Shown: positions 48,007 through 57,039, counted from the stretch's first letter. The stretch: 64,000 nucleotides of DNA from Bradyrhizobium sp. PSBB068 (GCA_016839165.1 CP069300.1:2666001-2730000), one strand, 5' to 3'. Notes: generated by a model from the sequence alone, not told the origin. Made by a program: numbers and translations.

Positions 48007-48888
48007 ATGACGCCATTCGATAACAATTCCAGCGAGCTTCGCCGCCGCCGGTTCCGCCCGATCCCGGTGCGGATGCTGGTGCCGAACATGATCACGCTGC
48101 TGGCGATCTGCGCCGGCCTCACCGCGATCCGGCTGTCGACGGAAGGGCGGATGGAGCTGGCGGTCGCCGCCATCGTGTTCGCCGCCATCCTCGACGGCAT
48201 CGACGGCCGCGTCGCCCGCATGATCAAGGGCCAGTCGAAATTCGGCGCCGAGCTCGACAGCCTCGCCGACTTCGTCAATTTCGGCGTAGCGCCGGGCCTG
48301 ATCCTGTATTTCTGGCAGCTGCATGAACTCAACAACGGCGGCTGGATCGCCGCGATGGTGTTTGCGATCTCCGGCGGCCTGCGCCTGGCGCGCTTCAATG
48401 CCTCGATCGACGACCCGAACAAGCCGGCCTTCGCTGCCAATTATTTCACCGGCGTGCCGGCGCCGGCCGGTGCGATCACCGTGCTGCTGCCGATCTATCT
48501 CGCCTTCCTCGGCGTGCCGATGCCGCCGTCGACGTTGACGGCATTCTACACGCTGCTGATCGCCTTCCTGATGGTGTCGCGGCTGCCGGTGTTCTCCGGC
48601 AAGACCGTGAAGATGCGCGTGCCGCCGGAGATGGTGTTGCCGGTGTTCGTGTCGGTGGTGTTCTTCGTCGCGCTGCTGATCGGGTATCCCTGGCACATCC
48701 TGTCGGCGGGCTCGGTGGCCTATCTAATCAGCCTGCCCTGGGGCTGGAAGTCCTACCGCGACCAGGAGCGCCAGCTTGCGGCGCAGACGCGAGGTGCCGG
48801 CGCGCCGGCACCTGCCGCTGCTGCTCCTTACGTAGCGCCGGTCGCGGATAGCGACGACCATGACGACCGTCCGACCCATCTGCATTAA
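48007..48888 (+). CDS. pssA: CDP-diacylglycerol-serine O-phosphatidyltransferase
   Basis: 293 residues from ATG 48007. The CDP-alcohol phosphatidyltransferase signature DGX2ARX8GX3DX3D is seen as DGRVARMI, then GAELDSLAD. About eight membrane helices. It makes phosphatidylserine, the substrate of the Psd encoded just upstream. The C-terminal tail is Ala/Pro-rich and ends in a His/Asp-rich stretch (DSDDHDDRP). Confidence 0.93.
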   Translation: MTPFDNNSSELRRRRFRPIPVRMLVPNMITLLAICAGLTAIRLSTEGRMELAVAAIVFAAILDGIDGRVARMIKGQSKFGAELDSLADFVNFGVAPGLILYFWQLHELNNGGWIAAMVFAISGGLRLARFNASIDDPNKPAFAANYFTGVPAPAGAITVLLPIYLAFLGVPMPPSTLTAFYTLLIAFLMVSRLPVFSGKTVKMRVPPEMVLPVFVSVVFFVALLIGYPWHILSAGSVAYLISLPWGWKSYRDQERQLAAQTRGAGAPAPAAAAPYVAPVADSDDHDDRPTHLH

Positions 48889-48908
48889 AGCGCGCCCATT
48901 GATTGACC

Positions 48909-49034
48909 CGTCATCCCCGCGCAAAGGCTTCGCCTTTGTCGCTGGACGTGCGAGCGCAGCGAGCCTCGAAGGATGCACGGTCACCAGCGGGGCCGTCGAC
49001 CCTTCGAAGGCGGCTGAAGAAGCGGCCACCTCAG
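48909..49034. repeat. Interspersed repeat interrupted by IS insertion (left part)
   Basis: The left part of the same family as 44222-44344, starting CGTCATCC and carrying GAGCCTCGAAGGATGC and CGACCCTTCGAAGG. It breaks off after CCACCTCAG; the missing end GGGTGACGG resumes at 50554-50562 beyond the insertion sequence. Confidence 0.7.
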
Positions 49035-50550
49035 AGCGTGTGAATTTTTGTGGCTTGGGCGAAAGATGTAGCGGGAGGGATGGGGGATGTGATTCCCTGC
49101 AATCGCTGAATTGCGGGAGAGCGGGAGATGGCTGAAGACCAGCTGTTTGGAGAACTGCCGGAGCAGCCGAAGCCGCAAACTGATGCGGCGCCAGCGGGTT
49201 TGCCGCGTCTGCGCGAGCCGCAGCGCGATCAGATTGAACTGCGGGCGGTGGATATCGATAGCCTGATCGGGGAAGATCATCCGGCGCGGGTGATCTGGTG
49301 CTATGTCGACGGGCTCGAGCTGCGCGAGCTTGAAGATCGGATCAAGGCGCGGGGCGAGAGGCCGGGTCATCCGGCGACGTCGCCACGGCTTTTGCTGGCA
49401 CTGTGGCTCTATGCGACCAGCGACGGGGTAGGAAGCGCTCGCGCCCTGGAGCGGCTGTGCGAGAGCCACGATGTCTATCGCTGGCTGTGTGGCGGGGTCT
49501 CGGTGAACTACCATACGCTGGCGGACTTCCGGGTCGGATGCGCCGATCTGCTCGATCGGCTGCTCGCCGAACATCTTGCGGCCTTGGCGGAGGTGGGCCT
49601 GGTCGACCTCAGCCAGCTGGCGCAGGACGGCGTGCGGATCCGGGCGAGCGCCGGGGCCGCCTCGTTCCGGCGAGAACAGACACTCGATCACCATTTGGAG
49701 ACCGCGCAGACGATCGTGGCGGAGCTCAAACGCGAGGTCGAGGCGCGCTCCGATGCCAGCAACCAGCGCATCAAGGCGGCCAAGGAGCGAGCGGCGCGTG
49801 AGCGCACCGAACGCCTGAAGGCAGCGCAGGCCGCGCTCGCCGAGATCAAGCGGCAGCGCCAGGCGCGCGAAGACAAGCGCAACAACGGCAAGACGCCGAA
49901 GGAGCCGCGCGCCTCTACGACGGACCCCGACGCCCGCGTCATGAAGATGGCCGGCGGCGGCTTCCGGCCAGGATACAATGTGCAGGTGGCGAGCGCGGCC
50001 GGCGAGCAGATCGTGGCCGGGCTCGACGTGACCAATATTGGTTCCGATCGCGGCCTCATGCAGCCAATGCTAGATCGCTTGCGCGCGCGGACCGGCCGCC
50101 TTCCGGGCCGCCATCTCGTTGATGGCGGCTTTGGCAGTGCCGAGGACATCGAGTGGGCGCATGATCAAGGGGTTGAGGTCTATTGTCCGCCCACGCAATC
50201 CAAGCACGGTACCGATCCCTACCTGCCGCGGCGCGGCGACGGCCCGGGCGTGTTGGCTTGGCGGGCACGGATGGCAAGCGAGCCGGGCAAGGCCCAGTAC
50301 AAGCTCCGATCGATCTGCGAGTGCATCCACGCTCGATGGCGCAACTGGGGCCTGCGGCAACTCACCGTACGCGGCCTTGAAAAGGTCCGTGCCGTCGCGC
50401 TCTGGTTCGTCCTCACCAACAACGTCTTACAAGGGCATCGGCTCTACAGCGCTTAAACACCACATCGGCCACCCGGCCGCAGCTGCGCAAAAAACCAAAC
50501 CCACCCGACCTACAGACGTAAAAGGCAAAACCCGAAAGCTTCACAAGCTG
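49035..50550 (+). mobile_element. IS1182-family insertion sequence
   Basis: About 1516 bp. The left end AGCGTGTGAA and the right end, read inward as AGCTTGTGAA, are imperfect terminal inverted repeats. The flanks share TCAG (49031-49034 and 50551-50554), the probable target duplication. The ends could be off by one or two bases. The element splits an interspersed repeat and carries one transposase gene. No other copy was seen in the window. Confidence 0.75.
49128..50456 (+). CDS. IS1182-family transposase
   Basis: 442 residues from ATG 49128, with GGGAG just upstream. The N-terminal DUF772-like domain has SPRLLLALWLYATSDGVGSA and SVNYHTLADFRV. A basic coiled region (about 190-265) follows. 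The DDE catalytic region has DGVRIRASAG, VDGGFGSAEDI and a late Glu. The frame is intact, so the element may still be active. It catalyses cut-and-paste or copy-out movement of the IS. Confidence 0.9.
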   Translation: MAEDQLFGELPEQPKPQTDAAPAGLPRLREPQRDQIELRAVDIDSLIGEDHPARVIWCYVDGLELRELEDRIKARGERPGHPATSPRLLLALWLYATSDGVGSARALERLCESHDVYRWLCGGVSVNYHTLADFRVGCADLLDRLLAEHLAALAEVGLVDLSQLAQDGVRIRASAGAASFRREQTLDHHLETAQTIVAELKREVEARSDASNQRIKAAKERAARERTERLKAAQAALAEIKRQRQAREDKRNNGKTPKEPRASTTDPDARVMKMAGGGFRPGYNVQVASAAGEQIVAGLDVTNIGSDRGLMQPMLDRLRARTGRLPGRHLVDGGFGSAEDIEWAHDQGVEVYCPPTQSKHGTDPYLPRRGDGPGVLAWRARMASEPGKAQYKLRSICECIHARWRNWGLRQLTVRGLEKVRAVALWFVLTNNVLQGHRLYSA

Positions 50551-50657
50551 TCAGGGTGACGGTGATAGAGTGGGCTTCACTCCCGCAAATATCAGCCATG
50601 AGCGTGCCTCGGTTGGGTTCGCCTCTGATCTCGGCTATAGGCTGGGACGGCCCGCTC

Positions 50658-50706
50658 GAGCATGATCCGGAAAAGTGGAAACCGGTTTTCCGAAGAGATC
50701 ATGCTC
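50658..50706. repeat. GAGCATGATC...GATCATGCTC palindromic repeat
   Basis: A 49-bp near-perfect palindrome: GAGCATGATCCGGAAAAG (50658 on) and the inverted end TTTTCCGAAGAGATCATGCTC in two pieces. A degenerate copy lies at 4568-4617. It is a short intergenic repeat seen throughout rhizobial genomes. Confidence 0.8.
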
Positions 50707-50747
50707 AAACAAAGAAATCCGACGCCAATAATCAGGAGAGAAACGCC

Positions 50748-51467
50748 GTGACGACATCCGCTTCCGCCCCGCTGCCTGCTTCCGTCCTCGAGGCGTTGGC
50801 GCGCTACGACACGCCGACGATCTGCAACGCGATGGAGATCGTGGCGCCCGAGCGGCGTCTGATCGGCTACACCGTGAAGCCGCTGGTCTGCCCGTTCCCG
50901 ACGCTGCCGCCGATCGTCGGCTATGCGCGCACGGTTGCGATCCGCTCGGTGCTGAAATCCGGGCTCTCGGCCGAGGAGCAGTCGAAGCGCCGCATCGACT
51001 ATTACGAATATGTCGGCACCGGCTTCGGACCGCGTATCTCCGTCATCCAGGACATCGACGGGCCCGACGTCGGCTACGGCGCGTTCTGGGGCGAGGTGCA
51101 GAGCGCCGTGCACAAGGCGCTCGGCTGCCTCGGCGTCATCACCGACGGCTCGATCCGCGACATCCCGCAATGGGCGCCGGGCTTCCAGGCGCTGGCCGGT
51201 TCGATCGGCCCGTCGCACGCCTGGGTGCACGCCGAGAGTTTTGGCGGCGAGGTCCGCGTCGCCGGCATGACGGTGCGCTCCGACGACCTGATCCACGCCG
51301 ACAGCCACGGCGCGATCGTGATCCCCTATGACGTCGCGGCCAAGCTGCCGGAGGCCGCCGAGCTGTGCGGCCGCCGCGAGACCCCGATCCTCGACATCGC
51401 GCGCAGCAAGGACTTTTCCCTCGAGAAGCTGAAGGACGCGCTGAAGCGTTCGTCGGAAATCCACTGA
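50748..51467 (+). CDS. RraA-like family protein (possible hydroxymethyl-oxoglutarate-type aldolase)
   Basis: 239 residues from GTG 50748, with AGGAGAG at 50734-50740. RraA/HMG-aldolase motifs: YDTPTICNAMEI, GVITDGSIRDIPQ and DLIHADSHGAIVIP, the last matching the metal and substrate loop of 4-hydroxy-4-methyl-2-oxoglutarate aldolase. Proteins called RraA are either RNase E inhibitors or such aldolases; the second is more usual in alphaproteobacteria. A terminator follows. The insertion sequence lies upstream, 198 bp away. Confidence 0.82.
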   Translation: MTTSASAPLPASVLEALARYDTPTICNAMEIVAPERRLIGYTVKPLVCPFPTLPPIVGYARTVAIRSVLKSGLSAEEQSKRRIDYYEYVGTGFGPRISVIQDIDGPDVGYGAFWGEVQSAVHKALGCLGVITDGSIRDIPQWAPGFQALAGSIGPSHAWVHAESFGGEVRVAGMTVRSDDLIHADSHGAIVIPYDVAAKLPEAAELCGRRETPILDIARSKDFSLEKLKDALKRSSEIH

Positions 51468-51494
51468 CGCATCGCGCGTTATCGATATGCGGAG

Positions 51495-51520
51495 CGGCGG
51501 GCCTGAAGACCCGCCGTTTT
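51495..51520 (+). terminator. Terminator after the RraA-like gene
   Basis: CGGCGGG (51495-51501) and CCCGCCG (51510-51516) with an 8-nt loop, followed by TTTT, 27 bp after the stop. Confidence 0.8.
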
Positions 51521-51527
51521 GCTTTCG

Positions 51528-52148
51528 TCAGGCCGGCGCGACCTTGGCGATCTCGTTGGCGCCGCGAATGGTCATGTCGACGGCGACATAGAGGATCACG
51601 GCGAGGCCGAGATAGGCGATCCAGCGGTGGTTCTGCAGGAGCCGCGCGATGAAGGTGGCGGCCGCGCCCATCATCGCGATCGAGAGCGCAAGGCCGAACA
51701 CCAGCACGATCGGCTGCTCGCGCGCCGCGCCGGCAACCGCCAGCACGTTGTCGAGCGACATCGAGACGTCGGCGACGATGATCTGGGTCGTGGCCTGCCA
51801 GAGCGTCTTGCGCTGGCCGGCCGCGCCGTCGGCTGTGTGTTCGGCCGCGGTCCTGTGCGCGCTGGCGCGCAGCTCCCGCCACATCTTCCAGCACACCCAC
51901 AGCAAGAGGATGCCGCCGGCCAACAGCAGGCCGACGATCTGCATCAACTGCGTTGTGAGCAGCGCGAACACGATGCGCAACAGCGTCGCGGCGCCGATGC
52001 CGATCAGGATCGCCTTGCCGCGTTGCTTTGCCTGCAGGCCGGCCGCGGCAAGGCCGATCACCACGGCATTGTCGCCGGCCAGCACGAGGTCGATGACGAC
52101 GACTTGCAGCAAAGCGCTGAGCGCGTCGAGTGAGAATAGTTCGGACAT
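51528..52148 (-). CDS. TerC/YjbE-family integral membrane protein
   Basis: 206 residues with about seven membrane helices. VVIDLVLAGDNAVVIGLA and IIVADVSMSLDNVLAVAG, each with an Asp in the membrane and an Asn, are the paired TerC signatures. TerC-family proteins (YjbE, YkoY, Alx) move manganese or other metals or protect secreted metalloenzymes. It is convergent with the RraA gene. No yybP-ykoY riboswitch was evident upstream. Confidence 0.88.
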   Translation of the reverse strand: MSELFSLDALSALLQVVVIDLVLAGDNAVVIGLAAAGLQAKQRGKAILIGIGAATLLRIVFALLTTQLMQIVGLLLAGGILLLWVCWKMWRELRASAHRTAAEHTADGAAGQRKTLWQATTQIIVADVSMSLDNVLAVAGAAREQPIVLVFGLALSIAMMGAAATFIARLLQNHRWIAYLGLAVILYVAVDMTIRGANEIAKVAPA

Positions 52149-52320
52149 GGATCATCCCCCTGAGGTCGGGGAGTGGACCGTTCGACGAAGCCGGATGCGT
52201 TCGTCATCCGACGGCAAATCCGCCGCGACGGTGTCGCGTCGCGGGTCGAGGCAGGGCCACTCCAACTGAGTTCCAGTCCGACATCGCAGCTTGTGGCTGC
52301 CAGAGGGGCCCGGCCTGGGA

Positions 52321-52673
52321 TTACGGTCGTGATGCTGGACGAAACGCCGCCTGTTCTTCGAAGAACAGCGCCGCTTGGTCCGGCTCGCCGAGGATCGCCG
52401 CTGCACACCCCATAAAGGTGAACGCACCGGCGAATCCCACAGCGTGAGGTTCGCCGCGCTTGCGCGCACGCGGATCACGCGCGCCGCAAGCGCGGCCATG
52501 GCTGCCTCAGCGAACAACACGAGGCTGAGCGCGGGCAGCACGAGTGCGGGCTCAACCAGACGCAGCGTCAGGACGATCGGCAGCGCTGACAGCACCGCGA
52601 ACAGCAGGAGCATGCCGAACGGCTCCCGCGAGGGAGTTTTCCGCACGATCCGGTCTGGAATGGTCGAGGACAT
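52321..52673 (-). pseudogene. Three-helix membrane protein gene with a single-base frameshift
   Basis: From ATG 52673 (MSSTIPDRIVRKTPSREP) the frame codes two membrane helices up to LTLWD, then turns into non-protein-like Arg/Ser-rich sequence. Adding one base at about 52433-52435 restores FAGAFTFMGCAAAILGEPD and a natural stop at 52321-52323, giving 117 residues with a third helix. Either one T was lost or the sequence has an error at this point. Function unknown. It is upstream of the TerC-family gene. Confidence 0.65.
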
Positions 52674-52905
52674 TCCGATCCTGACTTGGTCGTTCGTGTC
52701 GAGACTATCAGAATGCATTCACGTTGACGCGCGGCGCGGCGCCGCGCGACGGCAGGCCGCGCGACAGGCTGTACGCCGGGCGGCCATGGCAGCGCTGTGG
52801 GCGGTCCATTTCGGCCGTTCCGGCGCTGGCGGCGCCATGGCAAAGTCCGTGCCGCGCATTTATCTTTGCTGGCAGCACTGGGCGAACGATCGAAGGGCGA
52901 TTGCG

Positions 52906-53733
52906 ATGAATATGGCAGGCAAGACCGTGCTGATCACCGGTTCCACCGATGGCGTCGGCCGGTACGTGGCGATGAAGCTGGCGGCTGCCGGCGCCCGGGT
53001 CCTGATCCATGGCCGCGATACCAAGCGGGCGCAGGCCCTTGCCGACGAGATCAAGCGGGTCAGTGGCCGCGAGCCGATGTTCTATCAGGCCGATCTGTCC
53101 TCGCTCGCCGAGGTCCGCGAGTTTGCCCAGCTGGTGCTCGACGACCAGGAGCGCCTCGACGTGCTGGTCAGCAATGCCGGTATCGGCTCGCAGAACGAGG
53201 GCCCGGCGCGGCAGACCAGCAAGGATGGCCACGAGCTGCGCTTCGCGGTGAATTACCTCGCCGGCTTCCTGCTTGCGCATCTGCTGTTGCCGCGGCTGAA
53301 GGCGAGTGCCCCGGCGCGCATCGTCAACGTCGCCTCGCTCGGCCAGCACCCGATCGATTTCGGCGACGTGATGATCACCAGGAACTACAGCGGCGGCCGC
53401 GCCTATGCGCAGAGCAAGCTGTCGCAGATCATGTTCACCATCGATCTCGCCGAGCAGTTGCAGGGCTCCGGCGTCACCGTCAATTCGCTGCATCCGGCGA
53501 CCTACATGAACACCACGATGGTGCGCGCCAGCGGCGCGACGCCGATCTCGACCGTGGAGCAGGGCGGCGACGCCATCCTGCGCCTGGTCCAGGACGACGA
53601 CGTCGCCGACAAGAGCGGGCTGTTCTTCGACGGCAAGCGCGAGGCCCGCGCCCATGCGCAGGCCTATGATGCCGAGGCGCGCCAGCGGCTGCGGGCGCTG
53701 AGCCTCGCGCTCACGGGCCTGCGGACTTCCTGA
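52906..53733 (+). CDS. SDR-family oxidoreductase
   Basis: 275 residues from ATG 52906. Classical short-chain dehydrogenase: cofactor loop TGSTDGVGR, NAGIGSQ, catalytic Ser in VNVASLG and YAQSKLSQ (Tyr-X3-Lys). The retinol-dehydrogenase/WW-domain-oxidoreductase-like C-terminus (HPATYMNTTMV) is of the divergent SDR type often called oxidoreductase. Its 3' end overlaps the MocR gene tail to tail by 23 bp. Substrate unknown. Confidence 0.88.
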   Translation: MNMAGKTVLITGSTDGVGRYVAMKLAAAGARVLIHGRDTKRAQALADEIKRVSGREPMFYQADLSSLAEVREFAQLVLDDQERLDVLVSNAGIGSQNEGPARQTSKDGHELRFAVNYLAGFLLAHLLLPRLKASAPARIVNVASLGQHPIDFGDVMITRNYSGGRAYAQSKLSQIMFTIDLAEQLQGSGVTVNSLHPATYMNTTMVRASGATPISTVEQGGDAILRLVQDDDVADKSGLFFDGKREARAHAQAYDAEARQRLRALSLALTGLRTS

Positions 53734-55180
53734 CCTGGCGCGGGGCTGGCGCGGCTTCGGCGTGGATCGCCTCGAACAGACGCTTGCAGGCAGCAGGAAC
53801 GCCGCGATCGGGCACGGTCGCAATGCCGAGCAGCAGGCCGGGTTGCGCGCGCTTCGGTGAGAGATACCAGGGCGAGAGCGGGGCAGGCGCCAGCCCGTGC
53901 GCCAGCACCTGCCGCGCGATTTCGACATCCCCGGCCTGGTCCGGCAGCGTCAGCATCACAGCAAGTCCCGCGACCCGCACGTCGTTGCTCCACGGACGCA
54001 GCGCAGATGTCAGGGCGTCGCGGTTGTCGCAATAGGCTTGCTTGGTGCGTCGGAGGTGGCGGATGTAGTGGCCATCGCGCATGAACTCCGCGGTCGAAAG
54101 CTGCACGGCCGGTCCGGGGGCCGGGACGAGGCAGGTCGCGACATCGGCGAACTCCGCGGCCAATGGCTCGGGCGCAACCAGGAAGCCGAGCCGCAGCGTC
54201 GGCGAGATGGTCTTGCTGAATGAGCCGAGATGGATCACGCGGCCGGTGCGATCGAGCGAGGCGAGCGCCGGCGCGGCGCGGCCGTCGAGCTGCAACTCGC
54301 CGAGATAGTCGTCCTCGATGATCCAGCCGCCGGTCTGCGTGGCCCAGTCGAGCAGCTGCGCGCGGCGCGCCGCCGACAATGGCGGGCCGAGCGGCGCCTG
54401 CTGTCCCGGCGTCACGACTGCGAGCGCCGCATCGGGGGCGTGTTTGAGGCCATGGTCGACGTCGATGCCGTTGCCGTCGACGGGGACTGCGACCAGCTCC
54501 AGCCGGGCGAGCTCGAGCCCCTTTCGGGTCAATGGAAATCCCGGGTCTTCCATCCATGCGCGGCGGCCTTCGAGGCCGAGCACGCGCAGCGCGAGGCCAA
54601 GTCCGCCGCTGAAGCCTGACGTGACGACGATCTGCGCCGGCGAGCATTCCACGCCGCGCGCGATCGCAAGATGCGCCGCGATCTCACGCCGCAGTTCGAG
54701 CTCGCCGCGCGGATCGCCATAGCGGCTCACCGCGCTCAGCTCTGCTCGCACGGCGCGCGCGCGGATTCGTGCCAGCAGCTTTGCGGGGAGGGAGTCCTGC
54801 GCGGGAACGCCCATCCGGAAGTGTCCCTGGCCGGTCAGGTCATGAAACATCTCCACGACCGATCCGGGAGCGACCGGCGCGTCGGGCTTGGCGGCCTTTC
54901 CTGGACGCCTCGCGACGCTGGTGCCATTCGCCTTCGACGACACGATGTGCTGGGTGTCCGACAATCTGTCGTAGGCCGCCCGCACCGTACCGCGGGCGAC
55001 GCCGAGCTGCGCGGCGAGGTCGAGCCACGACGGCAACCGTGCGCCCGGCACCAGCACGCCATTGTCGATCGCCGTCACGATCGCCTTGCGGATCTGCTCG
55101 GAGAGCGGCGTTTTGGCCGAGCGGTCGAGCGCGATGGGAAGCGGCTTTGGCATGGCCCGTGGTACACCAATTCGGTTCAT
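53711..55180 (-). CDS. MocR-type regulator (GntR DNA-binding domain plus aminotransferase domain)
   Basis: 489 residues from ATG 55180; ATG 55153 is also in frame. The N-terminal winged helix (LSEQIRKAIVTAIDNG, LGVARGTVRAAYDRL) is GntR-type. The C-terminal domain is a type I aminotransferase fold with the pyridoxal phosphate lysine in SFSKTISPTLRLGF. MocR proteins such as PdxR and GabR sense vitamin B6 or amine metabolites. It is divergent from the cupin and AhpD-like genes at 55243, and a dyad lies in between. This suggests it controls those genes and itself. Confidence 0.9.
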   Translation of the reverse strand: MNRIGVPRAMPKPLPIALDRSAKTPLSEQIRKAIVTAIDNGVLVPGARLPSWLDLAAQLGVARGTVRAAYDRLSDTQHIVSSKANGTSVARRPGKAAKPDAPVAPGSVVEMFHDLTGQGHFRMGVPAQDSLPAKLLARIRARAVRAELSAVSRYGDPRGELELRREIAAHLAIARGVECSPAQIVVTSGFSGGLGLALRVLGLEGRRAWMEDPGFPLTRKGLELARLELVAVPVDGNGIDVDHGLKHAPDAALAVVTPGQQAPLGPPLSAARRAQLLDWATQTGGWIIEDDYLGELQLDGRAAPALASLDRTGRVIHLGSFSKTISPTLRLGFLVAPEPLAAEFADVATCLVPAPGPAVQLSTAEFMRDGHYIRHLRRTKQAYCDNRDALTSALRPWSNDVRVAGLAVMLTLPDQAGDVEIARQVLAHGLAPAPLSPWYLSPKRAQPGLLLGIATVPDRGVPAACKRLFEAIHAEAAPAPRQVRKSAGP

Positions 55181-55188
55181 TCTTGGTG
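55165..55188. promoter_or_regulatory. CACCAA-N12-TTGGTG dyad at the MocR/cupin divergent promoter
   Basis: CACCAA (55165-55170) and TTGGTG (55183-55188) form an inverted repeat overlapping the annotated MocR start. If it is the operator, the internal start at 55153 is more likely. Binding is an inference from position. Confidence 0.4.
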
Positions 55189-55242
55189 CTTCTTTTCAGG
55201 CCTCCATGCCCGCATCTATCCGGCAGCAATGGAGGCGATCAG

Positions 55243-55665
55243 ATGAAGATCCTACTGCCGGTTATTCTGGCCTGCGCGGTGCTTGCGACCGCGGCGAGAG
55301 CGGAAACGGTGACGCCGAAGTTCGAGCACGTGATCACGAACATTCCCGGCAAGTCGCTGGTCACGGCCGAGGTCGACTTCCCGCCTGGCGATCCGTCGGC
55401 GCCGCACCGTCATGCCAAATCCGCCTTCCTGTATGTCTATGTCCTGCAGGGCGCGATCGAGAGCCAGGTCGAGGGCGAGGCCGCGCCGCATGTCTATCGC
55501 GCCGGCGACAGCTTCTTCGAGGCGCCCGGCGCGCATCACGTGATCGGACGCAATGCCAGCAGCACCGAGCCCGCGAAGCTGCTTGCCGTCTTCGTCGTCG
55601 ACAGCAACGACAAGGCGCTGACCGTCTACGACCAGGCAGAGCAAAAGCAAGGGCACAAGCAGTGA
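55243..55665 (+). CDS. Secreted cupin-domain protein
   Basis: 140 residues from ATG 55243 with a signal peptide (cleavage near ARAE). Cupin motif PHRHAKSAFLYVYVLQG gives the metal His pair, and motif 2 is AGDSFFEAPGAHHV. It is a small exported single-domain cupin, of the kind often co-transcribed with carboxymuconolactone-decarboxylase-like genes. It is followed at once by the AhpD-like gene and is divergent from the MocR gene. Confidence 0.85.
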   Translation: MKILLPVILACAVLATAARAETVTPKFEHVITNIPGKSLVTAEVDFPPGDPSAPHRHAKSAFLYVYVLQGAIESQVEGEAAPHVYRAGDSFFEAPGAHHVIGRNASSTEPAKLLAVFVVDSNDKALTVYDQAEQKQGHKQ

Positions 55666-55667
55666 GC

Positions 55668-56129
55668 ATGCGCATCGACTACAACAAGGCGGCCCCTGCG
55701 GGCATCAAGGCGCTCGGTGGCGTCTATGGCTATCTCACCCAATGCGGACTGTCCGCGCAGCTGATCGAGCTGGTCTATCTGCGCATCTCGCAGATCAACG
55801 GCTGCGCCTATTGCCTCGACATGCATACGCGCTCGCTGCGGAAGATGGGCGTCAAGATCGAGAAGCTCGCGCTGCTGCAGGTCTGGCACGAGGCGGAGGC
55901 GCTGTTCGACGCCGAGGAGCGCGCGGCGCTGGCCTGGGCCGAAACCGTCACCCGGGTGGCGCAGACCGCGATCCCGGACCAGGACTATCAGGCGGCGCGT
56001 GCCGTGTTCAACGAAAAGCAGCTGGTCGACCTGACCATCGCGATCGGCCTGATGAACACCTACAACCGGATCGCGATCGGTTTCCGTAACCCGCCGCAAG
56101 CCGTCGTCGAGCATTCCGCCGCGGCGTGA
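55668..56129 (+). CDS. AhpD-like / carboxymuconolactone decarboxylase-family protein
   Basis: 153 residues from ATG 55668; a GTG at 55662 overlapping the cupin stop is also possible. The AhpD core INGCAYCLDMHTRSL carries the CxxC and His of the proton-relay/redox centre, and the second repeat has LVDLTIAIGLMNTYNRIA. These proteins reduce peroxides or disulfides, or act on small acids. It forms an operon with the secreted cupin, probably under the MocR regulator. Confidence 0.88.
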   Translation: MRIDYNKAAPAGIKALGGVYGYLTQCGLSAQLIELVYLRISQINGCAYCLDMHTRSLRKMGVKIEKLALLQVWHEAEALFDAEERAALAWAETVTRVAQTAIPDQDYQAARAVFNEKQLVDLTIAIGLMNTYNRIAIGFRNPPQAVVEHSAAA

Positions 56130-56178
56130 ATGCCGACCGGGGCCGAATCCGGCAGTCGCGACAGTGCGGCTTCCGGAT

Positions 56179-57039
56179 TCAAACCGGCCTTGCGCTCGGC
56201 CTGAATTGCGTGAGGGCAACGCCGGAAATCGCGAGCAGCCCCCCGACGATCAGCTTCGGGGTCATGCTGTCGCCAAGGAACATGACGCTCGAAATCAGTG
56301 CGAACACCGGAAGCAGCAGGCCGAACGGCGCGACGCGGCCCATCGAGCAACGGGCGATCAGCCAGAACCAGAGGCCAAACCCGGCAATTCCTCCGACGAA
56401 AATTGTATAGGCGAGTGCCAGCCAGCCACGATGATCCGCCGTGACAAGGCTCGCCGCTTGTCCATGTTCAAGGAGCAACGACATCAACGTGACCTGCGGT
56501 ACCGTGAGCAGCGAGAACCACCCCATCAACATCAGGGGATCAAAAGGGCCGTAGCGTTTCGTCAGGACGTTCGACACCGCGAACGCGAAGGCTGCCCCGA
56601 CCACGAGCAGCAACGGAAGGGCGTTTGCCGAGAGCCCAGGCCCTGCTGCCAGCACGACCACACCGACGAATGCAAGCACCACGCCGGCGGAAGCAGTCAG
56701 AGACGGCCTCTCCGCAAGCAGTGGCCAAGCCAACAGGACGGTGAACGGCGGAGCGAGTTGATACGCGACGGCCGATAGGCTTCCCGAGCCGAGCCCAAGG
56801 CCGACATAGAACAGCCCGAAGTTTAGCCCGCCAAGGAAAACCGAAATAGCTGCGACAGGGCCGAACTGTTGACGTGTCGGCCTTTTGACGAATGGAATAA
56901 GCAGTAGCGCGATAGCCAGGAAGCGCAGTGCGAGGAAGAAGAGAGGCGGAAATTCCATGACGCCCACCTTGATGGCCACGAACTGATAGCCCCAGAGCAG
57001 GGGAACGAGCACAGCGCAGACGATCTGGATCGCAGACAT
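56179..57039 (-). CDS. EamA-family (drug/metabolite) transporter
   Basis: 286 residues with ten membrane helices in two EamA repeats (WGYQFVAIKVG at the first, and FAVSNVLTKRYGP at the second). Such proteins export amino acids, nucleosides or drugs by proton exchange. A TetR-family gene is encoded just upstream on the same strand. A palindrome at 57056-57067, shared in form with the one in front of that regulator, sits 17 bp before this start, so repression by it is likely. Confidence 0.88.
   Translation of the reverse strand: MSAIQIVCAVLVPLLWGYQFVAIKVGVMEFPPLFFLALRFLAIALLLIPFVKRPTRQQFGPVAAISVFLGGLNFGLFYVGLGLGSGSLSAVAYQLAPPFTVLLAWPLLAERPSLTASAGVVLAFVGVVVLAAGPGLSANALPLLLVVGAAFAFAVSNVLTKRYGPFDPLMLMGWFSLLTVPQVTLMSLLLEHGQAASLVTADHRGWLALAYTIFVGGIAGFGLWFWLIARCSMGRVAPFGLLLPVFALISSVMFLGDSMTPKLIVGGLLAISGVALTQFRPSARPV

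Noticed and set aside
49128..50456. Cargo gene in the insertion sequence
   Set aside because: All coding capacity is taken by the transposase; the frames on the other strand are shadows.
52149..52320. Possible yybP-ykoY manganese riboswitch upstream of the TerC-family gene
   Set aside because: The conserved bulge sequences of that riboswitch could not be found in this stretch.
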